Of a DNA stretch of 64,000 bases, positions 27,058 to 35,685 are shown piece after piece. The stretch spans positions 744,001 through 808,000 of the forward strand of contig CAVZVI010000011.1 of assembly GCA_963778675.1 (NCBI GenBank), written 5' to 3'. The notes beneath the pieces were generated by a model that was not told where the DNA came from, made no database searches, and saw only the letters and a program-made list of their open reading frames with translations. Position numbers and translations under genes: made by a program. Numbering within the stretch: the stretch's first letter is position 1; every line of letters starts with the position of its first letter. The DNA comes from CAWCDJ01 sp963778675 (lineage in GTDB: Bacteria > Acidobacteriota > Terriglobia > Bryobacterales > Bryobacteraceae).

Positions 27058-27882
27058 TTACGACGCCTTCGAAAGGGGAGCTGTCAGAATGCGCGGCCGC
27101 AGATTCTCTTTCCCGAAAGCATCCGAATGCAGACCCCTCCTGTAGATCTCCACGCGAAGAAGTTCTTCCAGGCGGATGTTGCAGAGGCGCACTCGCGGCC
27201 CGAAGTGATTCAGCAGCGCGAACTGGCTGGGCTTGGTGGGCGCCTCAAATGTCACCCGATTGAGTCCGAACTCTCCGGCGAAACGGTCCGCCAGGGCGCC
27301 GCTGAAGTGCCCCAGGTCGTCGAACAGGCCGACGCCCTGGGCGCTCTCGCGCGCTTCGACCACCAGTTCGCAGGCTCCGGCATCCAGCCAGTTGCGGCCC
27401 TGCGAGATCAACTGCGAGGTGATGTCTGAGCTGAAGGCGCCGCCGTGCTTCTTGCCCAGTTCGAACTGCACTTCGAGACCTCGCTGGCCAGCCATCTTGA
27501 TCACCTCCTGCGGGCTGAGCGGCATGTCGGTGAATCCTTCGCCGCACTCGATCCGGGTGAAGCCGATATCGGCGCAGAGATCCAGGTACTCGGGAAGGCG
27601 TTTTTGAGCGACGGCGATTTCGAATGGGCCTCCACCCGTAACGGCCGGCACGCGATAGCGAGCTGCGGCGGCAACCTTCCTGCGGGTGGCGTCTTCGCTG
27701 GCCACCATCCAGCAGGCCATCGATACCTTCAGAATCGCCATCAGGTGAGAGCTTTGATCGAGGTGGCCCTCCAGCGTGACCGGGTCGTAGCCGGGGTCGA
27801 ACGGGCTGGATAGGGGAGGTAGATCGGCAACGCCGATCATTTTGAGGTAGTCACGTGTGTGCAAGTTGTTTCTGTGAATCAT
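27058..27882 (-). CDS. comA: Phosphosulfolactate synthase
   Basis: The ATG at 27880-27882, preceded by GGAAAGGA, gives 274 residues, slightly longer than archaeal ComA (about 250). Conserved blocks are easy to see: TGGGPFE (82-88), ELGKK (141-145), EARESAQGVGLFDD (176-189), FEAPTKPSQ (212-220) and RRGLHSDAFGK at the end. ComA is a TIM barrel that adds sulfite to phosphoenolpyruvate to make 2-phosphosulfolactate. Some homologues, such as plant HSA32, have left this pathway, but ComB is next door here. Its place at the end of a polysaccharide operon is unusual. Confidence 0.88.
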   Translation of the reverse strand: MIHRNNLHTRDYLKMIGVADLPPLSSPFDPGYDPVTLEGHLDQSSHLMAILKVSMACWMVASEDATRRKVAAAARYRVPAVTGGGPFEIAVAQKRLPEYLDLCADIGFTRIECGEGFTDMPLSPQEVIKMAGQRGLEVQFELGKKHGGAFSSDITSQLISQGRNWLDAGACELVVEARESAQGVGLFDDLGHFSGALADRFAGEFGLNRVTFEAPTKPSQFALLNHFGPRVRLCNIRLEELLRVEIYRRGLHSDAFGKENLRPRILTAPLSKAS

Positions 27883-27905
27883 GGGTGTTTTGTCCTTTCC
27901 AGGAA

Positions 27906-28913
27906 TTACGCTCCGCGCGGGACTTCGCCGACGCAGGTTTCGCGCCTCGGCTCGGTCCGCGCGGCAACTTCGCTCATGGTGAGAACTTCGACATCGCCGC
28001 GGCCGCGGGCACGCAGCAGCCGCTCCAGCATGTCGTCGAGGATACGGAAGCCGCTGGGGGATTCGGCGAGGTTCTCGGGGTGCAGACAGAAGTGGAAGAT
28101 CCCGCGATGGCGGGCCGCCGCTTCCACCCCCCGGCTGAACCGCTCGACGCGGGATCGCAGGTGGATGATGCGGCTTCTCGACGGGCCAATCGGGTAGAGG
28201 AAGAGCGACCCTGGAATATTCCAGAGCCCGGGAAGGGTCTCCTGCGGCCACACCAGCGGCGGCGTTGCCCGCGTGAGTTCGTTCATGGCGCGCAACAAGG
28301 CCCCGGGAATGGTCGGCCCCAGGCGATGTGCGAGCGACGAAGTGCGGCCGCGGAAGCTGCGGATTCCGTGCTTGAGCAGCAGTTCATGGTGCGCCTCCTG
28401 CTCCCGTCCGAACGAGAACGATAGCGGTTGCACACGAATCTGCCGCAATGCTCTCAATCCTTCCACGAGTTCCCACTCCACGACATCGGGAGTCGCGCTC
28501 GCCTCGGTCCAGATGAAATGGGTCAATCCGCCGTGCAGCCCGATTTCCTGGGGTGGACTCGCCGTGCGAAGGCGTTCCACGAACGACTGGCGGTACCACA
28601 GGGGCATGGTGGTCTCGCAGCCGCCGGGAACGTGAGCGACCCATCCGGCGGGGAGGCCGGCCATACGGCGGTCGCGCGCACCGCGGCTGCCGCGCAGGCT
28701 CATACCCCCCACCACGAACCAGGTGGCGCTCACGCCGGCCGCCAGGAGGGCGTCAAGCAGTTTGTCATGAGCGCCCGCCGCGTCGGGATAGCGGCTCTCG
28801 AACCGGGGTCCGTCCAGCAGGTCGAGGTATCCCCATCTCTGTTCGGTGTCGATGGAAAAAATCACCACTCCGCGCTCCAGGGAGCCGCGACTATGGTGAC
28901 AATCGATTTGCAT
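27906..28913 (-). CDS. Polysaccharide deacetylase (NodB-like)
   Basis: The 335-residue protein has the NodB metal motif parts: VVIFSIDTEQRWG (Asp22) and EIGLHGGLTHF (His127 and His132 spaced as HxxxxH). No signal peptide is visible, so it probably acts in the cytoplasm. A C-terminal FHFCLHPENLAES also fits the deacetylase active-site wall. Such enzymes remove N-acetyl groups from GlcNAc-type sugars, which would expose an amine for another acyl group. It lies 9 bases after the DegT gene and 23 bases before ComA. Confidence 0.82.
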   Translation of the reverse strand: MQIDCHHSRGSLERGVVIFSIDTEQRWGYLDLLDGPRFESRYPDAAGAHDKLLDALLAAGVSATWFVVGGMSLRGSRGARDRRMAGLPAGWVAHVPGGCETTMPLWYRQSFVERLRTASPPQEIGLHGGLTHFIWTEASATPDVVEWELVEGLRALRQIRVQPLSFSFGREQEAHHELLLKHGIRSFRGRTSSLAHRLGPTIPGALLRAMNELTRATPPLVWPQETLPGLWNIPGSLFLYPIGPSRSRIIHLRSRVERFSRGVEAAARHRGIFHFCLHPENLAESPSGFRILDDMLERLLRARGRGDVEVLTMSEVAARTEPRRETCVGEVPRGA

Positions 28914-28922
28914 GGAAGCACC

Positions 28923-30182
28923 TCAACGGGCAGGACCGCGAATCGCCGCAGGCTCGCCGAAGCCCCCGGCCGCGCGCGGCCACGATGGCCGGTGATCCTG
29001 CCGGTACGCACGCAGGCATGAAAGAAATGCATCGGCGACGCTCTCGATGTCCTCGCCGTCGAGCGATGCGTGATTGGGCAGCGTAATCAGACGGTCCGCC
29101 ACGGATTCAGCTACCGGGCAGCCGCCGCGATATCCGAATTGACGGCATTCGCTGACCACGTCGCAATAGATTGCGGAGGTGTCGACGAACTTCCTCCACA
29201 TTGCGTCCCGAATCGCTGCGCGCTCGTCCCGGTCGCGCAGCAGGACCGGAAACAGATGATAGTTGTACCGGGCTCCGGGCCGCTCTCTTGGAAGGACCAC
29301 GTCTTCCACGCCGCTCAGCATCGAGACCAGCCGGAGACTGTTGGCCCGCTGCAGTTCGACTCTTTCCGGAAAGCGTGGAACCTGCCGGGAGGCCACGGCA
29401 GCGTAAGAACGCTGGATCGCCTTCAAATCGAGCGCCGGCTCCAGGAAGGCCCACCGCTCGGCCCACCAGCGCATTGGACGCCCGAGGAAGCCGTAGAGCC
29501 TCCGGCGGAATACCAGGGCCTTCGACCCTTGAAGAGCCAGGCTGCGAAGCTCAGCCAGACGCGAGCGGGGCGCCAGAGACTCCGCCAGTTCCGCCAGTCT
29601 CCATGCCAGCAGGGCGTCGTTGACCAGGGCCAGCCCTCCGCCGCCGGCCGGCCAGTACTTGGTGGAGGCGAAGCTATAGAACGCCGCGCGTCCAAACCAT
29701 CCGGCCATCCGCCCGTTCAGAAAGCTGAGCGGAGCGTGCGCCGCATCTTCGATCACGGGTACATTGCCGGCAGCCGCCAGCACGTCCGGCATATCCGCCA
29801 TCTGTCCGAACAGGTGGACGGCCACCAGCGCGGAGAACCGGCCGCGGGCGGCATCGACCGACTTAGGGTCAACCGTAAGATATCGCCGGTCGATATCGAG
29901 GAACACCGGGCGGTGGCCGGCGGCCACGATGGCCCTGACCAGAGAAGGGTCCGTGAACAGCGGCAGGGCGACGCCCGATCCGGGCTCCAACTCCAGTGCC
30001 TGCAGGAGCAGCAAGAGCGCCTGGCGGCCGCTGCACGTCCAGAATTTCGGGCTGTCGCCGAGCAGGCCGAAAGCCACGGGAGGCGGCCCGCCGCGGCAGA
30101 TCGCCAGCAACGCGGCCACGAAGTCGGCGGACGTATAGGGAAGAGCAAATCGGGGAATCGGGTGCAGTCGGGAAATGGTCAT
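28923..30182 (-). CDS. DegT/DnrJ/EryC1/StrS family aminotransferase (second copy)
   Basis: The 419-residue PLP enzyme has VIEDAAHAPL (144-153, cofactor-ring Asp) and SFASTKYWPAGGGGLAL with the Schiff-base lysine at Lys175. It is divergent: the usual N-terminal substrate strand is replaced by HPIPRFALPYTSADF, and the C-terminal half is Arg-rich. The family makes amino groups on nucleotide-linked keto-sugars, though some members lack activity or act on other carbonyls. Its neighbours are the FemAB-like gene and the deacetylase. It is not close enough to the aminotransferase at 33124 to look like a recent duplicate. Confidence 0.82.
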   Translation of the reverse strand: MTISRLHPIPRFALPYTSADFVAALLAICRGGPPPVAFGLLGDSPKFWTCSGRQALLLLLQALELEPGSGVALPLFTDPSLVRAIVAAGHRPVFLDIDRRYLTVDPKSVDAARGRFSALVAVHLFGQMADMPDVLAAAGNVPVIEDAAHAPLSFLNGRMAGWFGRAAFYSFASTKYWPAGGGGLALVNDALLAWRLAELAESLAPRSRLAELRSLALQGSKALVFRRRLYGFLGRPMRWWAERWAFLEPALDLKAIQRSYAAVASRQVPRFPERVELQRANSLRLVSMLSGVEDVVLPRERPGARYNYHLFPVLLRDRDERAAIRDAMWRKFVDTSAIYCDVVSECRQFGYRGGCPVAESVADRLITLPNHASLDGEDIESVADAFLSCLRAYRQDHRPSWPRAAGGFGEPAAIRGPAR

Positions 30183-30186
30183 GATG

Positions 30187-31110
30187 TCATGGCCGCCCAG
30201 ACGAGCGGGCCCCCTCCAAGACGGTTTCGAGCGTTTCGAGCTGCTGGTAGTCGCCCCGGAAACGCCGTGCGGCCCTCACGGCAGCCCGTGCGGCCGGAAG
30301 GTTCAGCACGGAGTCAAGCACCGGATGAAGCTGAATGGCCGACCGGTGCGGGATCAATTCGTAGCCGAACCGGAGCTTGTATTCATGCAGTCCGTCGGCC
30401 GAAAACAGGGGCACATATCCGTAGCAGACGGCTTGGAGCGCCGGATCGCTCAGAGTCTCCTTCGTAACGGCGTAGGTAAGCACGTGATTGGGAAAATTCG
30501 GCAGATCTTCGTGGCGCGACATCTGGTGCAGGATGTGGAGCCAGCCGTTCTCGCGGCACGTCACCATGTAGGCTGCGATGCGCTTCCCGGCGAACGCCGC
30601 CGGACAGGAGATCTCCGGGCAGGCGAACGCCGCCTCCACGAGCCGCTCCCATCGCCGCTGCTCGCCGAACTCGGGATCGTAACGCCCCTGGCGGGCCATC
30701 GTGCTCAAGTTGAGTTCGCAGCCCTGTTCCACAAGCTCGCCTTTCTCCGCGGGCCGGATCTCGTAGCACTGAACCCCGCGGCGCACCCGCGGGCGGTGCT
30801 TGATGTGAACCGACCCAAGGTCGTAGCCGCGCCGCCGCAACACGTAGATGCCGCTGTCGAGACCGGTCCAGTCGAGCGATGGGAAGCGAGCGCCGAAGGC
30901 ACCCGCCTCCCGGATCATCCGGCGCAACTCCCCGGGGTCGGGGTTCAGCATGGCCTGATAAGGCAGGCTCATGAGGAAGCGTCCCGGAACCGAGTACCAG
31001 AGAGCGCCGCACGCTCGTACGATTTGACGTCCCCGCAGTTCGAGGAACCTGGCGAGGACGCTTCCCGGAAGCTCGGCGCGCGTGGCATTTTGAACCGATG
31101 GAGCAAGCAT
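30187..31110 (-). CDS. FemAB/GNAT-like acyltransferase (Acetyltransf_6 type)
   Basis: From the ATG at 31108-31110 the protein has 307 residues; the earlier open frame overlaps the dehydratase gene. RFLMSLPYQAMLNPDPGEL is the W/Y-rich opening of the FemAB-like double-GNAT proteins found in polysaccharide loci. CELNLSTMARQGRYD and AAYMVTCRENGWLHILHQMS form the second GNAT core. FemAB proteins transfer aminoacyl or acyl groups to amino sugars or peptides. It belongs to the same operon (19 bases after the dehydratase gene, 4 before the DegT gene). The acyl donor is unknown. Confidence 0.7.
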   Translation of the reverse strand: MLAPSVQNATRAELPGSVLARFLELRGRQIVRACGALWYSVPGRFLMSLPYQAMLNPDPGELRRMIREAGAFGARFPSLDWTGLDSGIYVLRRRGYDLGSVHIKHRPRVRRGVQCYEIRPAEKGELVEQGCELNLSTMARQGRYDPEFGEQRRWERLVEAAFACPEISCPAAFAGKRIAAYMVTCRENGWLHILHQMSRHEDLPNFPNHVLTYAVTKETLSDPALQAVCYGYVPLFSADGLHEYKLRFGYELIPHRSAIQLHPVLDSVLNLPAARAAVRAARRFRGDYQQLETLETVLEGARSSGRP

Positions 31111-31129
31111 GGAGAGAACCCTCGAGTAG

Positions 31130-33127
31130 CTACTGCTCACAGGCGATGGGCGGCGCGGGTACGCTCCGCCGAACCACCTTGCGGGAATTGCCGCCGCCTT
31201 CGCGAACGGGCACCAGCGGCGGCGCGAGGGTCGCTGCAGGGGCGAGCAGCAGGTCCAACTGCTCCGCCTTCCGCTTCCCGGCGGGGGTGTATTCCGGTAC
31301 GAGTTTCTGAAGATGCGCGATGATTTCCGGCTCACGCCGGACCGCGACCAGTTCTTCCAGTTCATCGATCCAGCCGGTGATCGTTCTCCAGGCCAGCGCC
31401 TCTTCGCGAATGATGTGCATCTTGTCCTGGTAGGTCGCGGTGGCGCCCTGGCTCTCCCGGTTGATCTCTTCGACCAACTTCTCGCCCGGCCGCAATCCGG
31501 TGAACTGAATTTCGATATCTTCGTAGGGCACGAAGCCGGCCAGGCGAATCATGTTTTCGGCGAGATCCACAATCCGGATCGGCTCCCCCATATCCAGAAC
31601 AAAGATTTCCGACCCTTCGCTCCGGCTCCAGGCTTGCACCACCAGCGATACCGCTTCGGAGATCGTCATGAAGTAGCGGCGTGCTTCCGGATGGGTCACT
31701 TTCACCGGTCCGCCCGCGGCGATCTGCGACTGGAAGATAGGAACGACGCTTCCGTTGCTGCCGAGGACGTTTCCGAAGCGCACGGAGACGCATTTGGTCT
31801 CCCCGCCGCCCGGCGGCCGCGATGACACGATCCGTTCACAGACGCGCTTGGTCGCGCCCATCACGCAGACCGGGTTGACTGCTTTGTCGGACGAGATCAT
31901 GAGGAGACTGCGCACCCCGTGGCTCCAGCTCGTGTTCACGATGTTCCACGTACCGAGGATGTTGTTCCGTACAGCTTCGAGAACGTGAGACTCCATCATC
32001 GGCACGTGCTTGTAGGCGGCGGCATGGAAGACGGCTTCTACCGAATACCGCTCCAGCAGTTCTGCCAGCCGGCTCCGGTCACGGATATCGCCAAGCGCCG
32101 GGCACAGCTCCAGCCGCGGATGGGTTTCGCGGAGCTCGTTCTCGATCTTGAACAGCTCGCTTTCGGCCTGGTCGAGAATGACGAGGGACGCCGGTCCGAA
32201 CCGGGCCACCTGGCGGCACAACTCCGAACCGATGGAGCCAGCGGCGCCCGTCACGAGGATGGAGCGGCCGGCGATGCGCGGCCTGACGAGGCTTTCATCG
32301 AGTTGCACCGGTTGGCGGCCGAGCAGATCCTTCACCGAGAGGTTGCGCACCGACGACGTAAGTACCTTTCCACTGAGGAGTTCCTCCAGTCGCGGCACCG
32401 TGCGGCAGGCGAGGCGCGCCGCTCTGCAGTTGGCCAGCGCCTCGCGCATCTGGGGGCCCGTGGCGGAGGGCATGGCGATGACAATTTCCTTCACTATGGG
32501 CCCAAGCCGGTTCAGGTCGTGCACCACACCGGCCGCATCCCGTCCGGTTCCCAGGACCGGCGCACCCAGAATCAGGGCGCTCCGCTTCTGCGGGTCGTCG
32601 TCCAGAAAACCTTTCACGTCGTAGGTGCTGCTGCGATTGGCATGGATCTCCCGAGCCAGCTCGGCCCCGGCGCTCCCGGCCCCGTAGATCAGAATGCCGG
32701 TCCGCTCCGGCCCGGACGAGTCCCTGGCGAACGCCTCGCGGCGGATACGGACCGAGAACCGCACGAGCGCCGTGGCCACGAAACAGACCAGCGCATCGAT
32801 CACCAGAACCGAACCGGGCATCGCCGAGCCGATCCACAGCATCGACATCGCGGCAAAGAGAGCCGACCCCGCCAGGTTCCCCAGAAACACCATGTGCAGG
32901 TCAGGCAGGCTCGCGAACCGCCGCAATCCGCGGTAGAATCCCGCATACTCAAAGACCGGCAGTTTTACCAGTACGGCGATCAGAAGGGCCTCTTTCACTA
33001 CCGCGTCGAGAGTGCCCGGGATCGATAGGTCGAATTTCAAAAGGAAAGCGGCGATCACCGACAGCCCGACAGCGGCCAGGTGACAAGCACGCTCAAGCCA
33101 GATATCCAAGTGCCGACGGTTCATCAT
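31130..33127 (-). CDS. Membrane nucleotide-sugar dehydratase, CapD/PglF/WbpM type
   Basis: The ATG at 33125-33127 overlaps the aminotransferase stop (ATGA) and gives 665 residues. Four membrane helices (about 10-125) are followed by a first Rossmann domain (ILIYGAGSAGAELAREIH) and an extended short-chain dehydrogenase domain (SILVTGAAGSIGSELCRQV). SSDKAVNPVCVMGATKR has Met in place of the usual catalytic Tyr, as in PglF/WbpM enzymes, which convert UDP-GlcNAc to the 4-keto-6-deoxy sugar. It pairs with the DegT enzyme and the PglC-like transferase as in bacillosamine synthesis. Confidence 0.9.
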   Translation of the reverse strand: MMNRRHLDIWLERACHLAAVGLSVIAAFLLKFDLSIPGTLDAVVKEALLIAVLVKLPVFEYAGFYRGLRRFASLPDLHMVFLGNLAGSALFAAMSMLWIGSAMPGSVLVIDALVCFVATALVRFSVRIRREAFARDSSGPERTGILIYGAGSAGAELAREIHANRSSTYDVKGFLDDDPQKRSALILGAPVLGTGRDAAGVVHDLNRLGPIVKEIVIAMPSATGPQMREALANCRAARLACRTVPRLEELLSGKVLTSSVRNLSVKDLLGRQPVQLDESLVRPRIAGRSILVTGAAGSIGSELCRQVARFGPASLVILDQAESELFKIENELRETHPRLELCPALGDIRDRSRLAELLERYSVEAVFHAAAYKHVPMMESHVLEAVRNNILGTWNIVNTSWSHGVRSLLMISSDKAVNPVCVMGATKRVCERIVSSRPPGGGETKCVSVRFGNVLGSNGSVVPIFQSQIAAGGPVKVTHPEARRYFMTISEAVSLVVQAWSRSEGSEIFVLDMGEPIRIVDLAENMIRLAGFVPYEDIEIQFTGLRPGEKLVEEINRESQGATATYQDKMHIIREEALAWRTITGWIDELEELVAVRREPEIIAHLQKLVPEYTPAGKRKAEQLDLLLAPAATLAPPLVPVREGGGNSRKVVRRSVPAPPIACEQ

Positions 33128-34356
33128 AAATATCTCTTTGAGGTTGCCGTGGCGCGGCCGCTCGTCCAGACGCCACAGCTCTTGGTTGTTCTTGAACGCT
33201 CCACTACTTCCCGCACGCACTGCGCCACGTATTGAACCTGCTCTTCGGTCATTCCGGGATAGAGCGGAAGGGAGACAATCCGGGGGTACAGTTCGATGGC
33301 GCGCGAACAGGAACTGCGCGCCGGAAGCCGCCCGGCGAAGAACGTGTGCAACGGGATCGGGATGAAGTGAACGCTCGCGCCGATTCCCTTCTTCCGCAGC
33401 TCGCGAATGAACTCGGCCCGGTCGATGGTGAGCTTCTGCAGGTTCAGGCGAAGGATGTACAGGTGCCACGCATGCCGCGAGCGGAGACTGTCGGGAGGAG
33501 TCTCGACCTCCTCCATATCGGCGAAGGCGCGGTCGTACAGGCCGGCCAGCAGCGTACGGCGCTCGATGAACGACTCGAGCTTGCGCAGTTGGTGAATGCC
33601 GATAGCCGCCTGCAGGTCGCTCAGGTTGTACTTGAATCCATGGGCCGTGACATCGTAATGCCAGTCTCCGTGTTCGCCGTAGCGGTTCCATGCGTCATGG
33701 CTCATGCCGTGCAAGGATAGGATCCGCAGGGAAGCGGACAACCGGGGGGAGGAGGTCGTAATCATTCCTCCTTCACCGGTGGTGAGATTCTTGGTGGCAT
33801 AGAAGCTGAACACCACCGCGTCGCTGGCGGTTCCCTCGCCCGCCGGGCCGGCGCCAATCGGGCGGCCGTCGTACCAGGCCCCTGCTGCGTGGGCTGCGTC
33901 TTCGACCACGGCGAGGCCGTGCTCGCGGGCAATCGACCAGATCGCCTTCAGGTCGCACGGCAAGCCGGCCAGGTGCACCGGAATGATGGCCCGTGTCCGC
34001 CCGGTGAGATGGTTGCGGATCTCCTCGGGAGCGATGTTGCCGTCCGGCCCGATATCGGCCAGGACTGGCGTGGCTCCCACGTGGAGAATGGCCTGGACCG
34101 TGGCACAAAATGTCATGGGGGAGGTAATCACTTCGTCGCCCGGGCCGATTTTCAGCGCGGCCAACGCGAGATGCAGGCCGGCGGTCGCCGAATTCACCGC
34201 CAACGCATACGGGGCGCCGGTATATTCCGTGAACTCGCGCTCGAAGCAGGCGACCCGAGGCCCGGTAGTCAGCCACCCGGACCGAAGCGTCTCCACTACT
34301 TCGCGGATCTCTTCTTCTCCGATCGAAGGACGATGGAAGGGTATGAATTCAGTCAT
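33124..34356 (-). CDS. DegT/DnrJ/EryC1/StrS aminotransferase, PglE/WecE-like
   Basis: The 410-residue PLP enzyme has SRSGWLTTGPRVACFEREF-type substrate-binding residues near the N-terminus (25-42), VVEDAAHAAGA (150-160) and FSFYATKNLTTGEGG with Schiff-base Lys189. Such enzymes put an amino group at C4 of UDP-4-keto-6-deoxy-GlcNAc. It is overlapped by the dehydratase gene on one side and the sugar transferase gene on the other, which supports a UDP-4-amino-4,6-dideoxy sugar route. The C-terminus is extended by about 20 residues (SRTTKSCGVWTSG). Confidence 0.9.
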   Translation of the reverse strand: MTEFIPFHRPSIGEEEIREVVETLRSGWLTTGPRVACFEREFTEYTGAPYALAVNSATAGLHLALAALKIGPGDEVITSPMTFCATVQAILHVGATPVLADIGPDGNIAPEEIRNHLTGRTRAIIPVHLAGLPCDLKAIWSIAREHGLAVVEDAAHAAGAWYDGRPIGAGPAGEGTASDAVVFSFYATKNLTTGEGGMITTSSPRLSASLRILSLHGMSHDAWNRYGEHGDWHYDVTAHGFKYNLSDLQAAIGIHQLRKLESFIERRTLLAGLYDRAFADMEEVETPPDSLRSRHAWHLYILRLNLQKLTIDRAEFIRELRKKGIGASVHFIPIPLHTFFAGRLPARSSCSRAIELYPRIVSLPLYPGMTEEQVQYVAQCVREVVERSRTTKSCGVWTSGRATATSKRYL

Positions 34357-35008
34357 CGAATCCCGCTCCTGCGCAGAAGGCTCTCGAAATACGCTCCGGG
34401 TCGATCCTCCGTGGGAAGAAGCTGTAACGAACGGTCAGCAGAATGAGCTTCAGGTCCTGCCGGAACGACCTCGACCGCAGATACGCCAGGTTCAGCAAGA
34501 GCTTGGCCGGAAGCACCTGGCTGCGGTATAGGGCCTCCGCATCGCCGGACGCCCCCAGCATCCGCTCCTCATCGCGATAGATCAGGCTGGCCAGGTCCGT
34601 AATTCCCGGCCGCACCTGCAGCACGGCTTGCCAGATGGGAGCACTCATTTGCACGTACTCCGGTACTTCCGGACGCGGCCCGACCAGGCTCATGTCACCT
34701 CTTAAGACATTGAATAGCTGCGGCAACTCGTCGAGTTTGAACCTGCGGAGCATCGCACCGGTCCGCGTGATGCGGCTGTCGCCCGCCGCCGTGATCGCGC
34801 AGCCACTGGTGCCGGCGCGCATGGTGCGAAGCTTCCAGATGCGGAACCGCCGGCCGTTCCTGCCGATCCGGACCTGGCCGAAGAAAACGGGCCGGCCGTC
34901 GTCACACACGATCAACAGGGCGAGCACGGCGAACAGGGGAGCCAGGAAGAACATCCCGGCCGCGGCGCACGCGGCGTCAAAGAGCCTCCGCGAAGTCGGC
35001 AAGGTCAT
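34349..35008 (-). CDS. Short sugar transferase (PglC-like phosphoglycosyltransferase)
   Basis: The 219-residue protein is the minimal monotopic phosphoglycosyltransferase: a re-entrant membrane helix (FDAACAAAGMFFLAPLFAVL), VFFGQVRIGRNGRRFRIWK, then KLDELPQLFNVLRGDMSLVGPRP with the Asp-Glu catalytic pair. The size fits PglC (about 200) and not the long WbaP/WcaJ forms. It moves a phospho-sugar from UDP-sugar to undecaprenyl phosphate, starting each repeat unit. Gene context makes an amino-dideoxy sugar its likely substrate. Confidence 0.9.
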   Translation of the reverse strand: MTLPTSRRLFDAACAAAGMFFLAPLFAVLALLIVCDDGRPVFFGQVRIGRNGRRFRIWKLRTMRAGTSGCAITAAGDSRITRTGAMLRRFKLDELPQLFNVLRGDMSLVGPRPEVPEYVQMSAPIWQAVLQVRPGITDLASLIYRDEERMLGASGDAEALYRSQVLPAKLLLNLAYLRSRSFRQDLKLILLTVRYSFFPRRIDPERISRAFCAGAGFDD

Positions 35009-35685
35009 AAGATGGCTCCGGCGTCTTCCACGGCCGAGCGGTCGATGACGTATTCATTCATCCAGCGCCCTTTGCGCTGTAGAAACCGCCGCCTGTGCTG
35101 AAAACCGGATCTCTTGTAGAAGGCGTTGGCCGGGTCGTTTCCGTCCGCGTCGGTCGTCAGATACACGTACTGCGCGTCCATGGACCACGCCTGGGCCAGG
35201 AATGACCGTATCAGCGCCTTGCCTAACTTACCCCCGGCGGCTTCCGGCGCCACAGCGATCGAAGACAGCTCGCACGATCGCTCGGGCGCCCGCGATGCTG
35301 ACTCCTGAATGCGATGCACACCGTACAACACGCCCGCGGCGAGGGACGGGTGCCGCAACATGGCGGAGAGCGCCGGCCGTGCGAAGACCCGCCTGCCGCG
35401 CCACATCTCCCGGTAGAACTCCGCCGGATCCACGAAGCCGCACGCAAATCCGTCCAGCTTTCCGCGTCCTTCGCTCACCAGGACTATCCCGGTCGCGTAG
35501 TTTAGGACCAGATCGTAATAGCGGCGAAGAAATTCGCCTCCCAGCCTGGTCAGGAAGAAGTGGCTGAAGGCCCTCTGATGGATAGCCACAATGCCCGGGA
35601 GGTCTTGCCGGGTCGCCGGGCGGACCACGGCCGTGCCGCTGCCGCCGGTCCGCTCCCAGTCGTTGAGCGGGTACATTTGCGTCAT
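35005..35685 (-). CDS. GNAT family N-acetyltransferase
   Basis: The ATG at 35683-35685 overlaps the glycosyltransferase stop, giving 226 residues. AVVRPATRQDLPGIVAIHQRAF opens the GNAT fold; LSSIAVAPEAAGGKLGKAL holds the acyl-CoA pyrophosphate loop (Q/R-x-x-G-x-G/A variant AAGGKLG), and ANAFYKRSGFQHRRRF is the usual C-terminal motif. Between the PglC-like and GT4 genes it is a candidate for acylating the amino sugar. Its substrate is not known. Confidence 0.8.
   Translation of the reverse strand: MTQMYPLNDWERTGGSGTAVVRPATRQDLPGIVAIHQRAFSHFFLTRLGGEFLRRYYDLVLNYATGIVLVSEGRGKLDGFACGFVDPAEFYREMWRGRRVFARPALSAMLRHPSLAAGVLYGVHRIQESASRAPERSCELSSIAVAPEAAGGKLGKALIRSFLAQAWSMDAQYVYLTTDADGNDPANAFYKRSGFQHRRRFLQRKGRWMNEYVIDRSAVEDAGAIL

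Noticed and set aside
25067..27882. Coenzyme M biosynthesis pathway
   Set aside because: Only the ComA and ComB steps are present. No sulfolactate dehydrogenase or sulfopyruvate decarboxylase is visible, and the setting is a polysaccharide operon.
29070..30467. 465-codon frame antisense to the DegT and FemAB-like genes
   Set aside because: Same reason: high-GC shadow frame over two supported genes.
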